The notes under the pieces were generated by a model. It saw only the letters and a program-made list of their open reading frames with translations, did not search any database and was not told the DNA's origin. This document shows positions 35,087 to 45,089 of a stretch of 62,307 nucleotides of DNA, one piece after another (the stretch's first letter is position 1; every line of letters begins with the position of its first letter). Source of the DNA: Methylovulum sp. Lineage in GTDB: Bacteria; Pseudomonadota; Gammaproteobacteria; Methylococcales; Methylomonadaceae. The DNA is taken from the NCBI RefSeq assembly GCF_028687615.1, contig NZ_JAQTZU010000021.1:1-62307 (forward strand). Direction: 5' to 3'. The position numbers and the translations under genes are program-made.

Positions 35087-35563
35087 ATGGACGACACCGA
35101 CCGCCGCATCATGCACGCCACCCAAGCTGGCTTGCCGCTCACGCCCGAACCCTATCAAACCCTAGCCGAACAATTAGGCTTAAGCAAAGAGGAAGTGATG
35201 CAGCGCATGGCGGCGATGCAAACCAGCGGCATTATCCGCCGCATCGGCGCCGTGCCTAACCATTACCAACTCGGCTACCGCTTTAACGGCATGACCGTCT
35301 GGGATGTGCCGGACGAACAGATTGACAAGCTAGGCCAACACGTCGGGCAATTGCCGTTTGTCAGCCATTGCTACCACCGCCCACGGCACAAACCCGATTG
35401 GCCTTACAACTTGTTTGCGATGGTGCATGGGAAAACGCAAGCAGAGGCGGATGGGCAAATCATGCAGATTGCGGAGGTGTTGGGTGAGTATTGTCGCGGC
35501 AGGGATGTGTTGTATAGCACGAAGATATTGAAGAAGACGGGGTTTCGTAGCAGCGGCGCATAA
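35087..35563 (+). CDS. nirH: Sirohaem decarboxylase subunit NirH
   Basis: A 158-residue AsnC-like protein, MDDTDRRIMHATQAGLPLTP at the N-terminus and CYHRPRHKPDWPYNLFAMVHG in the ligand-binding part, parallel to NirL. It starts one base after the nirG stop. It ends the D-L-G-H block; the next nir gene, nirJ, comes after 1.45 kb of toxin-antitoxin genes. Confidence 0.87.
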   Translation: MDDTDRRIMHATQAGLPLTPEPYQTLAEQLGLSKEEVMQRMAAMQTSGIIRRIGAVPNHYQLGYRFNGMTVWDVPDEQIDKLGQHVGQLPFVSHCYHRPRHKPDWPYNLFAMVHGKTQAEADGQIMQIAEVLGEYCRGRDVLYSTKILKKTGFRSSGA

Positions 35564-35640
35564 GAATGCACCGACATTGACCTACCAAGGATTAATCCTT
35601 ACTATTACGCCTTACCCAGATAAAAAAGTAAGGAATTGTC

Positions 35641-35889
35641 ATGCAGCAAACGACGCTCACCAGCAAAGGCCAAATCACCATCCCGAAAAAAGTCAGGGAT
35701 GCCTTAGGCTTGCATTTCGGCGACAAAATTGAATTTGTCATGACCGACAAAAACGAAGTGTTGCTACGCCCGATCACAAAAAAAGTGGATGATGTTTTTG
35801 GCTTGCTCTTTCAGGCAAACAGAAAACCCGTGTCGGTCGGACAAATGGACGCGGCAATCCGGCAAAAAATGCAGGACGATTGCAAATGA
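35641..35889 (+). CDS. AbrB/MazE-type (SpoVT) antitoxin
   Basis: An 82-residue protein with an AbrB swapped-hairpin domain: TTLTSKGQITIPKKVRDALG and KIEFVMTDKNEVLLRP. The C-terminal tail should wrap the toxin. It overlaps the adjacent PIN toxin by four bases, the normal TA order (antitoxin first). Confidence 0.92.
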   Translation: MQQTTLTSKGQITIPKKVRDALGLHFGDKIEFVMTDKNEVLLRPITKKVDDVFGLLFQANRKPVSVGQMDAAIRQKMQDDCK

Positions 35890-36287
35890 TGGCGTTGGAC
35901 ATCAACGTTTTAATCCGTTTTCTGCTCAAAGATGATGAGCAACAAGCCCAACGGGTTTACCAGCTTTTTAAACAAACCGAAGCAAAACAAGACGTTTTGT
36001 TTGTGCCTTTGTTGGTTGTGCTGGAAACTATTTGGGTGTTGCAATCGGCTTATGGCATAGCCGATGCCGCCATCTTAGCCGCGTTGGGGGAATTGTTGCT
36101 GATGCCTGTGCTAAGGTTTGAAAAGCCTTCGGTCATCCAAGGCCTTATCGCTTCAGGCCGGGACAGCAACTTTGATCTGGCTGATTTGTTAATCTCTTAT
36201 TCGGCAATATCTGCGGATTGTAATGGAATTTACACGTTTGATAAAAAGGCGGCGAAATTTAAGCATTTTGAGCGATTTGGGCTTTAG
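35886..36287 (+). CDS. PIN-domain (VapC-type) toxin ribonuclease
   Basis: A 133-residue PIN nuclease. The four acidic residues expected are visible: Asp in MMALDINVLIRFLL, Glu in LVVLETIWVL, Asp in NFDLADLLIS and Asp in YTFDKKAAKF. The start at 35886 lies in the ATGATGG overlap with the antitoxin stop. It is convergent with a second PIN gene (its end 36287 overlaps 36284 by four bases). Confidence 0.9.
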   Translation: MMALDINVLIRFLLKDDEQQAQRVYQLFKQTEAKQDVLFVPLLVVLETIWVLQSAYGIADAAILAALGELLLMPVLRFEKPSVIQGLIASGRDSNFDLADLLISYSAISADCNGIYTFDKKAAKFKHFERFGL

Positions 36288-36679
36288 GGAGCCGCCTTAA
36301 TTTCTGGCTTATAGTGTTCCAGCGTCAGGCCGTTCACCATAACAAAATGTTTGATGTTGCTGGTACACAGCACCTCGTCTTTTGCCAATGCCGTAGCGGC
36401 AATCAAAGCATCGCCCATTTCCATGCTATGGCTGAGGGCGTATTGTTTGACCAGTTGGCGGGCTTGGTAGGAAATGTCCGCGTCGATTTCGTGGATGGTG
36501 ACAGACAAGGCTTTGAGCATGTTTTCAAAAATGGCCAGATCCTGTTTGTTGCGGCAAAACGGCACATATTCCATATAGGTTACGGCAGAAATGGCACGTT
36601 GCGGCGTGCCCATGAGCAAATCTCTGGCGGACGCTACGCCCCGGTCTGCATAAATGAAAATATTGGTGTCAAAGATCAC
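36284..36679 (-). CDS. Second PIN-domain (VapC-type) toxin
   Basis: A 131-residue PIN nuclease if initiated at GTG 36679, giving VIFDTNIFIYADRG with the first Asp in place. The second and third acidic positions are in VTYMEYVPF and MEMGDALIAATAL. A longer frame to 36823 is open but its first 48 residues overlap the antitoxin gene and have no PIN similarity, so GTG is preferred. It overlaps the antitoxin by 11 bases. Confidence 0.85.
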   Translation of the reverse strand: MIFDTNIFIYADRGVASARDLLMGTPQRAISAVTYMEYVPFCRNKQDLAIFENMLKALSVTIHEIDADISYQARQLVKQYALSHSMEMGDALIAATALAKDEVLCTSNIKHFVMVNGLTLEHYKPEIKAAP

Positions 36680-36929
36680 GCAACCCCCGGCGATTAGAAC
36701 GGATGCCCCGCAATTCATCTTCAACAGTGTCAATGGGAGCATCACGGTGCATCCCAAAAAAATCCGCCATTGCCGCTGCTTGGGCTTTAGTGTCAATGCT
36801 GGCCGGTGTTGCAGGATGGACAACGCCTAAAATGCGCCCATGATAGGTTATTTCAACTTTCTCACCGCGCTTGAGCGCCTCCACCAGAGCCTTGTGTTTG
36901 GATTGTAATTGCGATGTCGTCAATTGCAT
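36669..36929 (-). CDS. Phd/YefM-type antitoxin
   Basis: An 86-residue protein with a Phd/YefM start (MQLTTSQLQSKHKALVEALK then RGEKVEITYHGRILGVVHP). The C-terminal part is variable and toxin-binding. It is transcribed leftward into its PIN toxin. It sits between the other TA pair and nirJ, and in the opposite direction to the nir genes. Confidence 0.85.
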   Translation of the reverse strand: MQLTTSQLQSKHKALVEALKRGEKVEITYHGRILGVVHPATPASIDTKAQAAAMADFFGMHRDAPIDTVEDELRGIRSNRRGLRDL

Positions 36930-37018
36930 GGCTAAAAAATAGTTATTTTAAAACAGTTATATTTTAGCCAATACCTTGTTGTTCCGCCAGCTTATAAAAC
37001 CATAACAAAATTATCATC

Positions 37019-38167
37019 ATGTTCCGACTCAGCCAATACATGCGCGAACTGCTTGCGCCCACGCCCTTAAAACCCACGCGCAAACCTGCCGCGCCTGTGG
37101 TGATTTGGAACTTGATCCGTCGCTGCAACTTGACTTGCAAACATTGCTACACCACGTCCGCCGATGTGGATTTTCCGGGCGAATTGACCACGCCGGAAAT
37201 TTACACGGTCATGGACGACCTGAAAGCCTTTAAAGTCCCGGTGCTGATTTTGTCCGGCGGCGAACCGTTGCTGCATCCTGATATTTTTGACATTTCCCGC
37301 AGCGCCAAGGACATGGGCTTTTATGTGGCCTTATCGAGCAACGGCACCAAAATTTCCCAAGACAATATCCAGCAAATTGCCGAGATTAATTACCAATATA
37401 TCGGTGTCAGTTTGGATGGCATTAAAGATACGCATGACCAATTCCGGCGGGTCAAAGGCTCGTTTGACGAAGCCATGCGCGGCATCCATTTGTGTTTGGA
37501 TAAAGGCATTAAAGTCGGTATCCGCTTTACGCTCACCGAAGACAATTACCACGATTTTCCGGCCTTGTTAGCGTTGATGGACGACCATGACATCGACAAA
37601 TTTTACCTGTCGCATTTGAATTACGGCGGACGCGGCAACCGCAACCGCAAAGACGACGCGCATTTTGACCGCACCCGCACGGCGATGGACTTGATGTTCG
37701 AGACTTGTTACGACTGGCTAAGTGCAGGCAAGGATAGGGAATTTGTCACGGGCAATAACGATGCCGATGCCGTGTATTTTTTGCATTGGGTGCGCCGCCG
37801 TTTTCCTGAACAAGCCGCGCATATCCAAGCTAAACTCGCGCAATGGGGCGGCAATTCGTCGGGCGTGAATGTCGCCAATATCGACAACCTCGGCAATGTC
37901 CATCCAGATACGTTTTGGTGGCACTATAACTTAGGCAATGTTAAACAACGCCCGTTTTCTGAGATTTGGCAGGATGTGTCTGATCCGGTGATGGCGGGAT
38001 TAAAACAAAGCCCTAGGCCGCTGGAAGGCCGTTGTGCAAGTTGCCATTATCAAGCGATTTGCAACGGCAACACGCGGGTTCGGGCGATGCAGATGACAGG
38101 CAATGTCTGGGCGGAAGATCCGGGCTGTTATTTGACCGATACGGAAATCAGCTCCGCCATTGTTTGA
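37019..38167 (+). CDS. nirJ: Haem d1 biosynthesis radical SAM protein NirJ
   Basis: A 382-residue radical SAM enzyme that removes propionate side chains during d1 synthesis. The CxxxCxxC cluster motif is Cys36, Cys40, Cys43 (CNLTCKHC), followed by ILSGGEPLLHPD. The C-terminal SPASM-like cysteines are in RCASCHYQAICNGN and DPGCYL. The ATG at 37019 follows AACAAAATTATCATC without a strong RBS. It is the last nir gene in the window. Its 3' end overlaps a convergent membrane-protein gene by 20 bases. Confidence 0.94.
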   Translation: MFRLSQYMRELLAPTPLKPTRKPAAPVVIWNLIRRCNLTCKHCYTTSADVDFPGELTTPEIYTVMDDLKAFKVPVLILSGGEPLLHPDIFDISRSAKDMGFYVALSSNGTKISQDNIQQIAEINYQYIGVSLDGIKDTHDQFRRVKGSFDEAMRGIHLCLDKGIKVGIRFTLTEDNYHDFPALLALMDDHDIDKFYLSHLNYGGRGNRNRKDDAHFDRTRTAMDLMFETCYDWLSAGKDREFVTGNNDADAVYFLHWVRRRFPEQAAHIQAKLAQWGGNSSGVNVANIDNLGNVHPDTFWWHYNLGNVKQRPFSEIWQDVSDPVMAGLKQSPRPLEGRCASCHYQAICNGNTRVRAMQMTGNVWAEDPGCYLTDTEISSAIV

Positions 38168-38492
38168 AATACCTGAGAATTACGCCAATAATCACCAAAG
38201 GGACAACCAAGGCTGTTGGTTCCCATAAGCCCATCGTCAACAAGACAATCTGGTTGCCCAGCAAAACCACCATATAGACAAACGCCGCCCAGCGGCGCAA
38301 AAACCATAAACCGATGATACATGCCAGGCTGATTAACGCCGCCGTGCCAAAATACAATAGATAAAACGTCCCTAATTGTTTGATTACAGGTGACAGCAAG
38401 ACATTGAGCATTTGGATGGCGTTAATCAAACCGATAATACAAATGGCGGTGACGGCAATCGGTTTGGCGGGGTTGAAACGGGATTCGGTCAT
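38148..38492 (-). CDS. Small four-helix membrane protein
   Basis: A 114-residue protein with four hydrophobic segments (AVTAICIIGLINAIQMLNVL, LGTFYLLYFGTAALISLACI, WAAFVYMVVLLGNQIVLL, ALVVPLVIIGVIL). The start at 38492 follows GGAGATAACC. No family is recognised. The C-terminal residues overlap nirJ on the other strand. Confidence 0.75.
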   Translation of the reverse strand: MTESRFNPAKPIAVTAICIIGLINAIQMLNVLLSPVIKQLGTFYLLYFGTAALISLACIIGLWFLRRWAAFVYMVVLLGNQIVLLTMGLWEPTALVVPLVIIGVILRYFKQWRS

Positions 38493-38661
38493 GGTTATCT
38501 CCTTCGTGGTTTTATGCTGGATCTTTCCTGAAAATGCGTTTTGAGGCAAGCGATATGAACACGCTAAAACAATCTTTCACCATTCCTTAACACAGGCACT
38601 GGATAATGCAATCTCATTTTTTACCGATGAACACAACATCAAAAACAAAAAAGGTATCTCC

Positions 38662-40083
38662 ATGAAAAAGTCTATATCTGTACCTGTTTGCGGACCACTT
38701 ATTGCGTGGGCTGTGATGGGGTTAACAGCCTTGGTTACCACAACAGAGGCTAACGCCGCCGTTCCAAAATATGCAGTCAACCATATTGACCATGTTCTTG
38801 TAATAGATTTGGAAAATGAGGATTACAACACAACCTTTGGCCCCAATTCCCCTGCTGTTTACCTGAATTCAAACTTGCTCAAGCAAGGGCAGTTAATCGT
38901 CAATTATTTTGCCACTAGCCATGTCAGCTTGGGGAACTATCTATCCCAAGTTTCTGGCCAAGCCCCCACCCCTGCTATCAATAATGACTGTTTGGATTTA
39001 GCTTCATTGGATCATCCGCCTCTAGTAGGCGGCTTTACCGATGTGTCGCCAGGCGAAGACGCTGACCAAGTTGCTTATCCGGGTCAAGTGGTTGGTGATG
39101 GCTGCGTGTTCCCAGCACCGACAGCACATTCTCATGGTGCCATCACTATCGGCGATCAGCTTGATGAACTGTACCCCGAGAAACCATTGAACTGGCGTTC
39201 TTATGCGGAAGACATGGGTGATGATCCCGCCCGTGATTACGGCACGCCGGATCTGCTAGGCGGCACCGCCTGCGCGCACCCGCCTATCGGGGGGGTTGAC
39301 CATTCCAACAGTGCCGCCGCCAATGACCAATATGCGACCCGTCATAACCCGTTTGTCTATTTCCATTCCGTCATTGACGACCAGGCCCGTTGTGATAGCC
39401 ATGTCGTCCCGTTAGGAAAATTGGAAGTCGGCACCAACGGTACTGAAGACAAATTCACCGGCCATCTTTACAACGACCTGAAACGCATCGGTAGTACGCC
39501 GAAATTTATGTTCGTTACACCAAACCTTTGCAATGACGGTCACGATGCGACTTGCGTCGCCCCCAATGTTGAAGGGACTAAAGACATCAACGGTAAAAAC
39601 ATTGGCGGCTTGGTTGCCGCTGATCTTTGGTTGAAACACTGGATGCCGATGATTTTTTCCTCACCTGCGTATCGCTCCGGCAAAATGCTGGTGGTGCTGA
39701 CCTTCGACGAATCCGGTTTCACCGATTCCAGAGCCTGTCCGGCAGTCAATCAAGCGCAATGCAGATCACCCATCGGGCCGAATACTAACAATCCCGGATT
39801 CAGCCCGATTTTAGGCATGTTCCATTTGCAAACACCACCGACTAAACCTTATGTTTATGCGGGCGGTGGACAAGTCGGTGCCGTATTATTCAACAAACTC
39901 TTTATTACTCCAGGTAGCGTAAACACTATCGGTCACTACAACCACTACTCGGCACTGCGTAGTTATGAAGATCTGCTCGGAATCACGCAGGGTGGTGATG
40001 ACGGCTTGGGTCATTTGGGTTACGCGGCGGTTCATAGCCGGAAACCCTTTGGTAAAGATGTGTTCGTGCGTCAGGGTAATTAA
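38662..40083 (+). CDS. Secreted phosphoesterase-family protein
   Basis: A 473-residue exported protein with a signal peptide to about residue 32 (EANAA). Features of the phosphoesterase/acid phosphatase AcpA-like superfamily: IDHVLVIDLENEDYNTTFG near the N-terminus (metal-binding Glu/Asn type), SHVSLGNYLSQVSGQAPT, and a C-terminal VVLTFDESG and IGHYNHYSALRSYEDLLGI. The family includes phospholipase C-like enzymes and acid phosphatases; the substrate cannot be read from sequence. A strong terminator follows. Confidence 0.85.
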   Translation: MKKSISVPVCGPLIAWAVMGLTALVTTTEANAAVPKYAVNHIDHVLVIDLENEDYNTTFGPNSPAVYLNSNLLKQGQLIVNYFATSHVSLGNYLSQVSGQAPTPAINNDCLDLASLDHPPLVGGFTDVSPGEDADQVAYPGQVVGDGCVFPAPTAHSHGAITIGDQLDELYPEKPLNWRSYAEDMGDDPARDYGTPDLLGGTACAHPPIGGVDHSNSAAANDQYATRHNPFVYFHSVIDDQARCDSHVVPLGKLEVGTNGTEDKFTGHLYNDLKRIGSTPKFMFVTPNLCNDGHDATCVAPNVEGTKDINGKNIGGLVAADLWLKHWMPMIFSSPAYRSGKMLVVLTFDESGFTDSRACPAVNQAQCRSPIGPNTNNPGFSPILGMFHLQTPPTKPYVYAGGGQVGAVLFNKLFITPGSVNTIGHYNHYSALRSYEDLLGITQGGDDGLGHLGYAAVHSRKPFGKDVFVRQGN

Positions 40084-40105
40084 TTTGCCAGAAGACAGAT
40101 GAAAC

Positions 40106-40139
40106 AAAAGGCGGGCAAGTAAACTTGCCCGCCTTTTTT
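40106..40139 (+). terminator. Rho-independent terminator
   Basis: AAAGGCGGGCAAGT-AA-ACTTGCCCGCCTTT followed by TTTA. It ends the phosphoesterase transcript. Confidence 0.95.
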
Positions 40140-40345
40140 ATTGCTGGGTTGTTTCGCAAGAATGTCGGAATCAGATGCTAATCAGGTCAAGTTGGCGAAA
40201 TATGGCCACATACAGAGTAATTGTTAAAGCATAAAAAAATATTTTATAAGCACTTGTCTGCACTTCACATAGGTGCGGATAGATAATTAACTGATTTTCG
40301 TGGATAATGCACTACTTTATTTAGATTTAACCGTGCAATGTGGCA

Positions 40346-42106
40346 ATGAAACAAAAGATAGAGGAACTGCTCCGGCAAGCCGTCAACACCCTTAAAACCG
40401 AGGGTGTTTTAGAACAGGACATGGCGGCACAAATAGTCGTAGAACGCGCCCGTGATGCACAACACGGCGATTTCGCATCCAATTTGGCCATGATGCTGGC
40501 AAAACCCGCCAAAGCCAATCCCCGCCAACTTGCCGAAAAAATCATCGCCGCCTTACCCGAAGATGCCGCGATCACCAAAGTGGAACTGGCCGGCCCTGGC
40601 TTCATCAATTTTTTCGTCAATCCCGACACCCAATATCAAATCATTAGGCAAATCCACGAACAAGGAGCCAGTTTCGGCTTAAGCCAAGTGGGTGCAGGTA
40701 AAAAAGTCCAAGTCGAATTTGTTTCCGCCAACCCGACCGGCCCCTTGCATGTCGGGCACGGACGTGGTGCGGCTTACGGCTCGGTGCTGGCGGATTTGTT
40801 GGCGGCGGTGGGTTTTGAGGTGCACCGTGAATATTACGTCAACGATGCGGGCCGGCAAATGGACATCCTGGCGACCAGTATCTGGTTGCGTTATTTGGAA
40901 GAATGCGGCGAAGTGCTGCCGTTTCCAAGCAACGCCTATCGTGGCGATTATGTCCGCGATATCGCCCGCGATATTCACCAGAATGCCGGCAACGATTACC
41001 GCCGCCCTGCCGCTTTGGTGCAAGAAGACATCCCCGCCGACGAACCGCAAGGCGGCGATAAGGAAACGCATATCGACGCGTTGATCGCGCGGGCAAAAAC
41101 TTTGCTGGGTACAAATTTATACCGTGATTTTTTCCAAATCGGCCTCAAAAATATTTTGGCGGACATTAAAGACGACTTGCAGGAATTTGGCGTTGACTAT
41201 CAACAGTGGTTTTCCGAGCGGCGGTTGATGGATGATGGTTCGGTCGATAAAGCCTTGGCGCGGTTGCGTGAGGGTGGGCATTTATATGAAAAAGATGGCG
41301 CGGTTTGGTTTGCGTCCAGTGCCTTGGGTGATGAGAAAGATCGGGTGGTCATACGCGAAAATGGTCAATACACCTATTTTGCGTCCGATATTGCTTATCA
41401 CCACCACAAACTGGAGCGCGGTTTTGACCAGGTTATCGACATCTGGGGAGCCGACCATCACGGTTATATCCCGCGTGTTAAAGCCGCCATCATGGCCTTG
41501 GGCGCGGATGCCGAAAAATTGAAAGTGTTGCTGGTGCAGTTTGCGACGCTGTACCGTGGCGAAGAAAAAGTGCAAATGTCCACCCGTTCCGGCGAATTCG
41601 TCACCTTACGGCAATTGCGCAATGAAGTCGGCAAAGACGCGGCGCGGTTTTTTTATGTCATGCGCCGCTGTGAACAGCACATGGATTTTGATTTGCAATT
41701 GGCGACATCAAGAAGCAATGAAAACCCCGTGTTTTATGTGCAGTACGCATTCGCGCGCGTGTGCAGCGTGTTGCGGCAATTGGATGAAAAGGGCTGGGAG
41801 CGTGATATTGAGTTGGGCATGGATAACTTGCCCTGCTTGGTGGAAAGCCATGAAACCGCCTTGCTTGCCACGTTGGCACGCTATCCCGAAATGTTGGCGA
41901 AGGCGGCGTTGCAGTATGAGCCGCATCAGATCGTGATGTATGTGCGCGAATTGGCGACCGATTTCCACACTTATTACAATGCCCATCCTTTTTTGGTTGA
42001 CGATGCGGTTTTGCGCAACGCCCGTCTGAATCTGGTTTGTGCCGTCAAGCAAGTGCTGGCAAACGGCTTGCGCCTTTTGAATATCACCACTCCCGAAGTC
42101 ATGTGA
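40346..42106 (+). CDS. argS: Arginyl-tRNA synthetase
   Basis: Charges tRNA(Arg). The protein is 586 residues. An N-terminal additional domain ([14 protein letters not shown]) precedes the class I HIGH motif as [11 protein letters not shown] (preceded by NPTGPL), the KMSKS-like loop [12 protein letters not shown], and the C-terminal DALR-type anticodon-binding helices. ATG 40346 is preferred over GTG 40340. It is followed by a SPOR protein three bases later, as in many gammaproteobacteria. Confidence 0.98.
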   Translation: MKQKIEELLRQAVNTLKTEGVLEQDMAAQIVVERARDAQHGDFASNLAMMLAKPAKANPRQLAEKIIAALPEDAAITKVELAGPGFINFFVNPDTQYQIIRQIHEQGASFGLSQVGAGKKVQVEFVSANPTGPLHVGHGRGAAYGSVLADLLAAVGFEVHREYYVNDAGRQMDILATSIWLRYLEECGEVLPFPSNAYRGDYVRDIARDIHQNAGNDYRRPAALVQEDIPADEPQGGDKETHIDALIARAKTLLGTNLYRDFFQIGLKNILADIKDDLQEFGVDYQQWFSERRLMDDGSVDKALARLREGGHLYEKDGAVWFASSALGDEKDRVVIRENGQYTYFASDIAYHHHKLERGFDQVIDIWGADHHGYIPRVKAAIMALGADAEKLKVLLVQFATLYRGEEKVQMSTRSGEFVTLRQLRNEVGKDAARFFYVMRRCEQHMDFDLQLATSRSNENPVFYVQYAFARVCSVLRQLDEKGWERDIELGMDNLPCLVESHETALLATLARYPEMLAKAALQYEPHQIVMYVRELATDFHTYYNAHPFLVDDAVLRNARLNLVCAVKQVLANGLRLLNITTPEVM

Positions 42107-42109
42107 TGT

Positions 42110-42775
42110 ATGGCTAGAGATTATAAACACCGGGTTTCCAACAAAAAGAAAAGTGCGCCTAAGCATGTTGTCGGCACTTGGCAATGGCTGCTGATTGCCG
42201 CCTTGGTGCTGGGTTTTGTGGTGTTTTTGGTTTATTTGCGGATCACCGCCCCTGAAGAAAAAGCCGTGTCCGCTCCTGCAGAAGCCACCACAAAAAACGA
42301 TAAAGTTTCAGCTCCGACAAATGCCAAAAAAGCGGATGCGGATAAAAAAACCGATCCAGGCAAACCCAAACTTCCGCATTTTGAGTTTTATAGCGTTTTG
42401 CCGGACAAAGAAAAAATCATCCCCGATTATGAAATCAAGACCCGTGAACGTGAGGAGCGGATAGGTAAAGCCAAAGAAGCCAAGTACATCATGCAGGTCG
42501 GTTCTTTTAAAACCTTTAAGGAAGCCGACCAATTACGGGCGAAACTGGCATTGATGGGAATCGCGTCAAAAGTGGATAAGGCAAAAATTGATGGCGTCCC
42601 TTTGCATCGCGTCAAGCTGGGGCCTTTTACGCAGATGAAAAGCGTCAACGACATACGGTTACGCTTGAAATCCATGGGGGCAAATGTGATTGTCACCGAA
42701 ATTGCGGCGACCAAACCGGTTGTCGTGCAGCCTATCAAGCCACACCGTCAACGTGATTCTAAGCCTGGTCAGTAG
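42110..42775 (+). CDS. SPOR-domain cell division protein (FtsN-like)
   Basis: A 221-residue inner-membrane protein. One N-terminal transmembrane helix (WLLIAALVLGFVVFLVYL, residues ~25-43), a Lys/Ala/Pro-rich linker and a C-terminal SPOR domain (KYIMQVGSFKTFKEADQLRA, GVPLHRVKLGPFTQMKSVND) that binds denuded septal peptidoglycan. Basic cytoplasmic end MARDYKHRVSNKKKSA. The position after argS is where ftsN lies in many gammaproteobacteria. Confidence 0.87.
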   Translation: MARDYKHRVSNKKKSAPKHVVGTWQWLLIAALVLGFVVFLVYLRITAPEEKAVSAPAEATTKNDKVSAPTNAKKADADKKTDPGKPKLPHFEFYSVLPDKEKIIPDYEIKTREREERIGKAKEAKYIMQVGSFKTFKEADQLRAKLALMGIASKVDKAKIDGVPLHRVKLGPFTQMKSVNDIRLRLKSMGANVIVTEIAATKPVVVQPIKPHRQRDSKPGQ

Positions 42776-42885
42776 TTTGCAAGAAAAGTCATGATGGGCA
42801 GTCTTTTGTGTATCAGCTTGTTCTTCCGGCATAATCCGTTATTTGGGTTGCACGGCAACAACTCTACGATCTTGGCTAAACAATT

Positions 42886-43713
42886 ATGGCATCTGTTCTA
42901 ATCATTGGCTGTGGGGCTATTGGTACCGGCTTGGCAATGGCTTTAGGCGCACAAGGCCATGTTGTCACAGGTTTGAAACGCCAACCTCCAGAAACACCAT
43001 CCCTCATCCAGTACATCAAGGCCGATATTACTTCGACCGAGTCCATCAATGCCTTGGATTTGGCGGTTGATGTGGTGTTTTTTATCGTCTCCGCCGATGG
43101 GCGTACTGAGTCCAGCTACCGAAGCGTCTATGTGGATGGCCTTCAAAATGCGTTGGCAAAATTTCCTAAGCAAGCTTGGTTTTTTGTGTCGTCCACCCGC
43201 GTTTATGGGCAATCACAAGGGGAGTGGGTTGATGAGGATTCGGCAACTGAACCGGAGGCCATCACTAGCCAATTGATCTGTCAGGCCGAACAACGGGTGG
43301 TTGCCACCAATCCTAACCATGTCGTCGTGCGTTTTTCAGGCATTTACGGGCCAGGCCGGGACTATTTGTTGCGGACGGCAAGGCAAAGCCCGGCTATCCA
43401 GCAAACCCCCCCTTATTTTACCAACCGTATCCATCAGCAGGATTGTATTGGGGTTTTGGTGTTTCTATTGCAAAAACGCTTGGCGGGTGCGCCGTTGGCC
43501 GCGTGTTATTTAGCCAGTGATGATGATCCCGCCCCGTTATGGGAGGTGGTTTCATGGCTGGCGGCCCAGATGGCTTGCGGGCCACCCGTTGCAAAAACCA
43601 TTGATGGCCTGGCGGATGGCAATAAACGTTGCCGCAACCAACGCTTGAAAGCCTTAGGTTATCAATTCCGGTATCCTAGTTATCGGGCGGGTTATGCCGG
43701 GTTGGTCAAATGA
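42886..43713 (+). CDS. NAD-dependent epimerase/dehydratase (YeeZ-like)
   Basis: A 275-residue extended-SDR-like protein. The Rossmann start MASVLIIGCGAIGTGLAMAL has the GxGxxGxxxA motif; FFVSSTRVYGQSQGEWVDED corresponds to the SDR catalytic Ser/Tyr region but the usual YxxxK is altered. VVVRFSGIYGPGRDYL follows. The substrate is unknown. Its last bases overlap the radA start (ATGA). Confidence 0.87.
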   Translation: MASVLIIGCGAIGTGLAMALGAQGHVVTGLKRQPPETPSLIQYIKADITSTESINALDLAVDVVFFIVSADGRTESSYRSVYVDGLQNALAKFPKQAWFFVSSTRVYGQSQGEWVDEDSATEPEAITSQLICQAEQRVVATNPNHVVVRFSGIYGPGRDYLLRTARQSPAIQQTPPYFTNRIHQQDCIGVLVFLLQKRLAGAPLAACYLASDDDPAPLWEVVSWLAAQMACGPPVAKTIDGLADGNKRCRNQRLKALGYQFRYPSYRAGYAGLVK

Positions 43714-45089
43714 GCAAAAAAACCAAGACCGCTTTTGTCTGTGAACAATGCGGCGCCGATTTTCCGCGCTGGGGTGGGCAATGTACGAGTTGCGGCGAAT
43801 GGAATACGATTAAGGAAGTGCGCCTAGGCAATGCCGCGTCTGACCGTCATGACCGTGCGGCGGGATATGCGGGCAGTATTTCGGAAGTGAAGCGATTGTC
43901 CGATGTTAATCTGTCGCAAGCCGAACGTGTCCTGACCGATATTTCCGAGTTTGACCGTGTCCTGGGCGGCGGTATGGTCGTGGGTAGCGTGGTGTTGATT
44001 GGCGGCGCACCCGGGGCGGGTAAAAGCACCTTGCTGTTGCAAGCCATCGCCAATATGGCAGACCGCGATGTGGGCGTGCTGTATGTGTCAGGCGAAGAAT
44101 CCTTGCAACAAATCGCCGAACGGGCGCACCGTCTCAAGCTTCCTGCCAGCAAGATCCTGATGTTGGCGGAAACCTCGGTGCAGCGGATTTGCGATGTCAT
44201 GGACGGCATCAAGCCACAGATTTTGGTGGTCGATTCTATCCAGGTCATGCACACCCAGGATGCCGATTCCGCGCCCGGTTCGGTGTCGCAAGTGCGTGAA
44301 TCGGCTAGCTATTTGACGCAATATGCGAAAAAACACCAGGTCAGCATTTTCATGGTCGGACATGTGACTAAAGACCAATCGCTGGCGGGGCCTATGACTT
44401 TAAGCCATATCGTTGATACGCAAGTAATGCTGGGTTCCACCGACGATGCCCGTTACCGCGTGTTGCGGGCTGACAAGAACCGCTTTGGCAGCGTCGGCGA
44501 ACTGGGTTTTTTTGCGATGGACAGCACGGGGCTAAAGGAAGTCAAAAATCCGTCGGCGATGTTTTTGAACCGCGCCGAAACTCCGGCATCCGGCAGCGTG
44601 GTCACTGTGCTGTGGGAAGGCACCCGCCCCTTGTTGGTGGAAATCCAAGCCTTGGTGGTGGATTGCCAATACGGCAACCCGCGCCGCTTGGCGGTGGGAT
44701 TCGACCAAAATCGCTTGGCGATGTTGCTGGCGGTGTTGGCTAGGCATGGCAATATCATGACCGCGCAGGATGAGATTTATGCCAATGTCGTCGGCGGTAT
44801 TAAAGTCAGTGAGACAGGTTCAGATTTGGCGATAGTCATGAGCGTGGTGTCCAGCCTGAAAAACAAGCTGATTCCGCATGATGCGCTGTTTTTTGGTGAA
44901 ATCGGTTTGAGTGGGGAAATCAGGCCGGTGGCGAACGGTCATGCGCGGCTGAACGATGCCGCCAAACATGGCTTTAAAAAGGCGGTGGTGCCTAAGGCGA
45001 ACGCGCCTAAGCATAAGTTGGCTGATTTGCGGGTCTATCCAGTGTCCACGCTATCTGAGGCACTGGATGTTTTGGATGATTTTGATTAA
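43710..45089 (+). CDS. radA: DNA repair protein RadA
   Basis: A hexameric RecA-like branch-migration helicase. A 459-residue protein with the N-terminal zinc finger CEQCGADFPRWGGQCTSCG (CxxC...CxxC, residues 10-28), Walker A GGAPGAGKSTLLLQ, the RadA KNRFG motif as DKNRFGSVGELGFF and the C-terminal Lon-like domain GEIGLSGEIRPVA. Starts inside the upstream epimerase stop. Confidence 0.98.
   Translation: MSKKTKTAFVCEQCGADFPRWGGQCTSCGEWNTIKEVRLGNAASDRHDRAAGYAGSISEVKRLSDVNLSQAERVLTDISEFDRVLGGGMVVGSVVLIGGAPGAGKSTLLLQAIANMADRDVGVLYVSGEESLQQIAERAHRLKLPASKILMLAETSVQRICDVMDGIKPQILVVDSIQVMHTQDADSAPGSVSQVRESASYLTQYAKKHQVSIFMVGHVTKDQSLAGPMTLSHIVDTQVMLGSTDDARYRVLRADKNRFGSVGELGFFAMDSTGLKEVKNPSAMFLNRAETPASGSVVTVLWEGTRPLLVEIQALVVDCQYGNPRRLAVGFDQNRLAMLLAVLARHGNIMTAQDEIYANVVGGIKVSETGSDLAIVMSVVSSLKNKLIPHDALFFGEIGLSGEIRPVANGHARLNDAAKHGFKKAVVPKANAPKHKLADLRVYPVSTLSEALDVLDDFD

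Noticed and set aside
36680-36823. Longer start for the second PIN toxin
   Set aside because: The extra 48 codons overlap the Phd-type antitoxin and lack PIN similarity.
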